Assembly: GCF_003086295.3 (NCBI RefSeq)
Contig: NC_092051.1
Span: 9,292,810-9,356,809, forward strand
DNA: 64,000 bases
Source: Arachis hypogaea
Lineage: Eukaryota > Streptophyta > Magnoliopsida > Fabales > Fabaceae
Direction: 5' to 3'
The position numbers were made by a program, and so were the translations under genes. Positions 59,259 through 64,000 of the stretch are shown here, piece by piece; the first letter of the stretch is position 1, and every line of letters starts with the position of its first letter. The notes beneath the pieces were generated by a model, which was not told the DNA's origin, ran no database searches, and saw nothing but the letters and a program-made list of their open reading frames with translations.

Positions 59259-59480
59259 CTGAAAGCATAAAAAAACGTAAAAGAAATTATGTGAGAGATT
59301 TAGGAGTCAAAATAATTTTATTTTTGTTCACGTGTTGTTGTTAGTTTGTTAGTTTTTTATGGGGTGTTTCTGAAAGCATAAAAAAACGTAAAAGAAATTA
59401 TGTGAGAGATTTAGGAGTCAAAATAATTTTATTTTTGTTCACGTGTTGTTGTTAGTTTGTTAGTTTTTTATGGGGTGTTT
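59259..59480 (+). repeat. Perfect 111-bp tandem duplication
   Basis: Two units (59259-59369 and 59370-59480) starting CTGAAAGCATAAAAAAACG are identical base for base as far as I can compare. Each contains TTCACGTGTTG. It ends 35 bases before the tRNA gene's 3' end. Confidence 0.95.
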
Positions 59481-59510
59481 CAATAAAATGAACAAATAAC
59501 CTGAATGGAT

Positions 59511-59515
59511 AAAAA
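59511..59515 (-). terminator. RNA polymerase III terminator
   Basis: Five Ts on the minus strand directly after the tRNA 3' end. Confidence 0.8.
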
Positions 59516-59587
59516 CGCCGTCTGTGGGGATCGAACCCACGACCACGTGGTTAAAAGCCACGCGCTCTACCGCTAAGCTAAGACGGC
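59516..59587 (-). tRNA. tRNA-Lys, anticodon UUU
   Basis: 72-nt gene without intron. Acceptor stem GCCGTCT pairs with AGACGGC; D-arm AGCTTAGCGGTAGAGC, one base shorter in the loop than the common plant form; anticodon stem GTGGC/CCAC region with loop CTTTTAA, so anticodon TTT; TpsiC arm GTGGGTTCGATCCCCAC. All stems close. The T5 run after the gene is a polymerase III terminator. The internal A and B boxes are intact, so the gene is probably functional. Confidence 0.95.
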
Positions 59588-59998
59588 TAATGTTGTTTGA
59601 ATTTAATTATTCTAAATATAAGTTGGTAAACTTAGCACATTTAATGTGCAACCATATAGAACACAAAACAATGATAATCTTTATCCCTTTTAACTAATTT
59701 ATAAGCGCATAAGAGGCAAGATACCGTTGACCAATAAAGAAAAGAAAGAGTCATAAAGAGATTAGAAACTAGAAAGATGAATCTAACCGTATATATATAA
59801 ACAATCATGATATGATGCTTTTAGAGTAAGTTTTTTTTGTGATAAAATGCGATCCAGATATGTATTGAAATTTGCAATTAATAACAACCAATTTTATGTT
59901 ACTTGCTTTTTTGTCTTGTCGTCATGGCTTGTACATCTTTTTATTATTAACTTTATTTTAGATTAAAATGGGATTAAAGTTCGATACAAACCAGTGGG

Positions 59999-60131
59999 AA
60001 TAAAGTAATCGTTTATGCCGATGAGTAATAGTTCAAATGGCATAATCTCTCCATACTCAATTAAGAAGTTGCGAGTTCGAGTCTCATATTTTTGGTAAAA
60101 AAAAATAAAAAAAAATAAAGTAATCGTTTAT
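59999..60131 (+). mobile_element. Short tRNA-derived SINE with 18-bp TSD
   Basis: AATAAAGTAATCGTTTAT at 59999-60016 is directly repeated at 60114-60131. The body of about 97 bp has an A-box-like TAGTTCAAATGG (60029-60040), a B-box-like GAGTTCGAGTC (60073-60083) and an A-rich tail (60097-60113). This layout fits a SINE moved by a LINE reverse transcriptase. Confidence 0.8.
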
Positions 60132-61005
60132 TCATCATTAATTAAAATGCTAATTATGTCTCTAAGAGGAATATCTTAAAAGTAGAAATCAGGTTTTAGT
60201 TCTAAATTTTTCCGAGATAATCTGTGCATATATCTCTGATTAAAGTATTTGGATGATTGATCATATCTGTGATTGTTCCGAAGAAAAATAATATTATTAT
60301 TTTATTAGACACACATTGTATTATAATTCTTTTAAGGTCCATAATCTAGGTTATCTTTAAATCTTTACTATTATTTTTATTTATAATTATATTATGGGAA
60401 TATAAATTTTTTAAATTATGTCAATTTTATTTTGACATTATAAATTATCACATAAAAAATTTATAGAATCAAACTATTATTATAAAAAAATTATAGAAGA
60501 TAAAAGTCTCGTCGACTAAAAAGATAAGGGTCTCCGTAAATAAAAATAATAAGTTTTTTAGTTATTATTTCATATGAAATAGTTTAATTTATTATTATTA
60601 ATTAATTTTAATATTTGTTATCTAAAATTTAAAACGATTTAACTTGTATACTTTTGATTAGGTGTTAGGTTTGTTGTACAAATAAAAATAATTAATTTTA
60701 TACTTACTATTTAAAAGTAATATTTTTTCTCTCTACGAATATAAAATATAATTAGATATTAGCATAAAAAAATTATATTGATAGTTATAAAATTAATTCA
60801 AAATCAATTTCTTTTAAACAATTGAATCTTGATTTTAACTTTTAATCATAATATTAGTATTCTCTCTAAATTATATTTAATAAATATCTGAGAGAAGAGA
60901 AATAAAAATATAGATTAGAAAGATAAGCAGTAAAAATTTAAAACTAAATAAATATATAATAATAATAATTTTTTATTTAAATTATATTATTTTATTAATT
61001 TTATT
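60132..61005. other. AT-rich intergenic DNA
   Basis: Nothing recognised. Confidence 0.6.
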
Positions 61006-61009
61006 TTTT

Positions 61010-61995
61010 GTAAAATAAAAAGATAGAAAAAATAAAGAATGAGAAAAAAGAGAGAAAGATAAAGATGAAGAATGAGAGAGGGAGTTTGTTAATTTTAAAA
61101 GAAAAAATTTTATTTTAATTATAATAAAAAAATTTTAAAAGAAAAAAATTTATTTTAATTATAATAAAAAATCGGGTGACATATTTTGACTTTTTAAATT
61201 ACTAATATAAAATATAAATTATAAATTATATATAGATTGGAAAGAGTAAAGAGAAATAAAAAAAGAGAGATAGATGAGAGAATTTAAAAAGGGAGTTTAT
61301 TAATTTTGGAGAAAAATATTTTCTCTCAATTTTAATAAGAGAATGTCATCTAAGACATTTGGTTATTAAATTAGATAATAATATATAAATATATAATAAG
61401 TTATATATAGAGTGAGAAGGATAGAAAGAAATAGAAAAAAAGGAGAGAGGTAGATAAGAGAATTTAAAAATGGAGTTTATTAATTTGGAAGGAAATATTT
61501 TCTCTCAAATAAGAGTGTCATGTGACACATTTTGTTATTAAATTAGATAGTAATATATAATATAGCTATATTTTAATTTTAATTTCAATATTTTAATAAA
61601 ATTAAATAATATCATGTTGTACATTTTGATTGTCAAATTTGTAAGTAATCATTAATAATGATATATAAAAGAGATAGAGTGGTTGAAGAAATTAGAGGGA
61701 TAGAAAAATGGAGAAAGAGGAGGGGAGAACTCTTTAATTTTAGAGAGAAAGATTTTATTGCAATTGTAACGAGAGAATACAAGTGGCATATTTTAGTTGT
61801 AAAATTAGTAGAGAAAGAAATAACTCTTTAATTTTGGACAGAAAGATTTGATTTTAATTACAATGAGGAATAACATATGGCATATTTTAATTGTAAAATT
61901 AGTAGCGAAGTGGTAGAAATATTTAATTTTGAAAGAAAATATTTGATTTCAATTACAATGAAAAAATAACCTATAACACATTTTAATTATAAAAT
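61010..61995. repeat. Degenerate long-period minisatellite
   Basis: Recurring block: a GAGAGA/AAATAGA purine run, then GGGAGTTTATTAATTTTGGA, AAAATATTTTCTCTCAATTT, AGAGAATGTCATCTAAGACA and TGGTTATTAAATTAGA. Block starts lie near 61076, 61296, 61466, 61723, 61815 and 61912, so spacing falls from about 220 to about 95 bases through loss of the purine part. Confidence 0.75.
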
Positions 61996-62032
61996 TAGTA
62001 ATATATAATAGATATATACCCGCAAATCTCAG

Positions 62033-62204
62033 CTTTGAAGGCTGCACAATTACCAATACTGTATGAAAAGCCTCCTACCGATTTCGGAATTTCCATTCTC
62101 ATTTCTGATCCAGCTTTCCCATTTTGCCGAGATCCGTCTGTGTTGAGGGTTAATGATCTCATCAACACATGCATAGTTATGGATTATAGATATTCACAGA
62201 GGAT
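62033..62204 (+). other. Candidate coding exon of unknown product
   Basis: A 172-bp open stretch between a good acceptor (CGCAAATCTCAG|CT) and donor (GGAT|GTAAGT). In one frame it reads through without a stop, including LPILYEKPPTDFGISILIS and DPAFPFCRDPSVLRVNDLI; the other two plus frames stop early. Base composition is clearly less AT-rich than around it. I do not recognise the protein and found no partner exon in the window. It may be a lone exon, a gene fragment or a captured piece. Confidence 0.35.
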
Positions 62205-64000
62205 GTAAGTATTTCTGGTAATGGGTTATATTTTGTGTTGATCTGCTATGGCTTTTTCCGGTTTAGTTTGGTCTGGTAAGTTATTTTTGGTCATGGGCCA
62301 GGTAAGTTTATGTTAAATGTATTAACACATCTTAATAATTATGAGACTCGAATAAAGCAGGCCTTACATATAGGCCCAATATTAATGGGCCGAAGAAACA
62401 AAAGTGAAAACACGGAAACCTAAAACATTTTGTGCCACGAACTTAAGGCCTAAAGATTGTGACAAAAAAGAATTAAGGCCTAAAGACCAATTGTTCTGAT
62501 GTTTATCATAACAAAGACGTTGTTTTCTATTGGCTAGTGGCAGACCCTTAAATGGACCTCAGATCCGCGACGGATTATTCCTTAACCTGTCGGATTAGAA
62601 GATATTGTAGGAAACAAAACAAAAAACAAGACGCTGTTTCTCAGTTTCCATGACCACCCCCCCCCCTTCCCACACCACAAAAAAGAAAGGGGTAAATTAC
62701 TTCCAAGTCTTGTTCCAATTAAACCAAAAAAAAAGGCTTTCGCAAATGCATGTAACAACTATAAATAAATAAGGAGGTATAAGTATCTAATTTGAAATAC
62801 TAATGATAGGGACCTAATACTATAGTAACTAATTTCAGTCAATACTATAGCAAGTTATCAATTAAGTCTCATATGAAGTCCGTTAAAAATTAGCTTTTGC
62901 TAAGTTTGGATTTCGAATATTTCTTTTAATTTAAATTTTATATGTTCTTATTTTTAAGAGTTTTATATTTTTTTTTTCTTACGTTAAATGTTAACTGCAA
63001 TACTAATTTTACAATACCAACTTGCAAGATTTTCTCAAATTAACAAATTTTAAAAGATGAAGTGAATGTGCTCACTCAAAATTGAAAAAAAAAATGAAGT
63101 GGATGCCAATAAAGCTATGTGCTAAAACACAAATATGATATACTTTATCCAAGCGACTTTTTTCTTTTGTCATTTTCTTACTTTTCTGCCATCATTTATT
63201 TATCATTTTTAAGTTAATATTTAATAAATTTTAAATATTAAAGATTAATTTTTAAATTTTAAATTATAATAATATAAAAATAAGGTATTGACCCAAAATA
63301 TTAACTAATATTAAAAAAAAATGTTAGTGTTTAACATTTCTTTTTATTTAGAGTAAAATGACAATTAGATTTTTGAATATTTCGACATCATCGAACTAAT
63401 TAGTTACTAAAAAAAATACTAATTTAGTCATTTGCAATAGTAAACAGTAGACATGTAATGTCATTCTATTAATTTATCACGTAAAACTTAATAGTGATGC
63501 TTATATATATCGTCACTTACTGTGACGCATTTTTTTATAAAAGATCGTCATGCAGATAACAACTTGTCTAGCAAAATTTCACTTATTTTAGTAGGATTTG
63601 TGATAAATAGAGAACACTTGATAAATATTATATAAAAACTCAAAAATATAATAAATGTTTCCCTATCCAAAATTATATTATTTAATTTCTATCTCATGTG
63701 GCAAGTGGCAACAATAGAATACACACTACTATAAATAACAAAATACATATATGAATATTAGACAACTTTATTTCGTTTTGCACTATCTATTAAAAAAAAA
63801 AAGAAATATATATTCAATATTTATTATCATAAAAAACTTGATATTTTTTTAAGACTAATTAATTCGAAGTCAAAATTCTTAAAGATCTAATTGTGGCCTT
63901 ACTCTTTTATTTGTTTGTTTATACAACATAATATCGTATAAAATTATAGTAATTATAAATTAGATATCGGCTACTCGTTATAGTTCTACATTGAACTTGA
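62205..64000. other. Intergenic DNA to window end
   Basis: No gene supported. It contains a C run near 62656-62667 and AT-rich stretches. If 62033-62204 is a true exon, part of this could be intron. Confidence 0.5.

Overview
The window is plant nuclear DNA from a legume, most probably Arachis (peanut genus). This is inferred from AT-rich intergenic DNA, the types of LTR retrotransposon and foldback MITE present, and the GGCGTTTAACGCC-type palindrome clusters in one retroelement. It is repeat-dense and gene-poor. I can support one intact protein gene (a VQ-motif transcriptional regulator, 30589-31197, minus), one tRNA-Lys(UUU) gene (59516-59587, minus) and one candidate exon of unknown function (62033-62204, plus). 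Almost everything else is transposable-element DNA in several layers, and many element borders can be fixed by target-site duplications (TSDs).

Left part, 1-22104. A Tat-type Ty3/gypsy element lies on the minus strand. Its 5' LTR is 21604-22104, followed leftward by a tRNA-Asp-type primer site, gag, protease, RT, RNase H, a second archaeal-type RNase H and integrase. An antisense gene (plus strand, 582-2606) sits between integrase and the missing 3' LTR. Integrase is broken by a solo LTR of a second family (4564-17389). That LTR is itself split by an Athila-like element (4957-16350, perfect TSD GTGCT) that keeps gag, protease and a downstream ORF but has lost RT, RNase H and integrase. The 5' LTR of this Athila-like element is chimeric: about 1.2 kb of the element's own internal protease region replaces about 0.36 kb of LTR.

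Middle part, 22105-33300. AT-rich intergenic DNA holds a triple nest at 25843-28247 (PIF/Harbinger-like MITE inside a probable hAT-like element inside a Mutator-type foldback element with a 10-bp TSD), the VQ gene with its promoter, and a Mutator-type MITE carrying GTTCGCC palindromes (32246-32820).

Right-centre, 33308-42242. A complete but decayed Mutator-like element (MULE) is bounded by a perfect 9-bp TSD AAAATTTTA and similar terminal inverted repeats. It carries a mudrA-like transposase pseudogene and has been invaded by an 871-bp foldback MITE, the 3' end of a Ty3-type element, a non-autonomous relative of the MULE itself, and a pair of tiny copia-type elements in opposite orientation with 32-bp internal tandem repeats.

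Right part, 42252-64000. Foldback elements occur at 44587-44892, 45728-45865, 47473-47712 and 57689-57993. A 1.3-kb foldback element (48801-53791) is split by a 3.67-kb solo-LTR-like insertion (TSD ATAAC). Further right are a CACTA-like remnant, a hAT MITE with a perfect 8-bp TSD (58283-58850), a perfect 111-bp tandem duplication beside tRNA-Lys, a short SINE with an 18-bp TSD, a degenerate minisatellite and the candidate exon. No CRISPR, operon or virus-like autonomous system was seen. The most unusual structures are the chimeric LTR, the multiply invaded MULE and the inverted copia pair.
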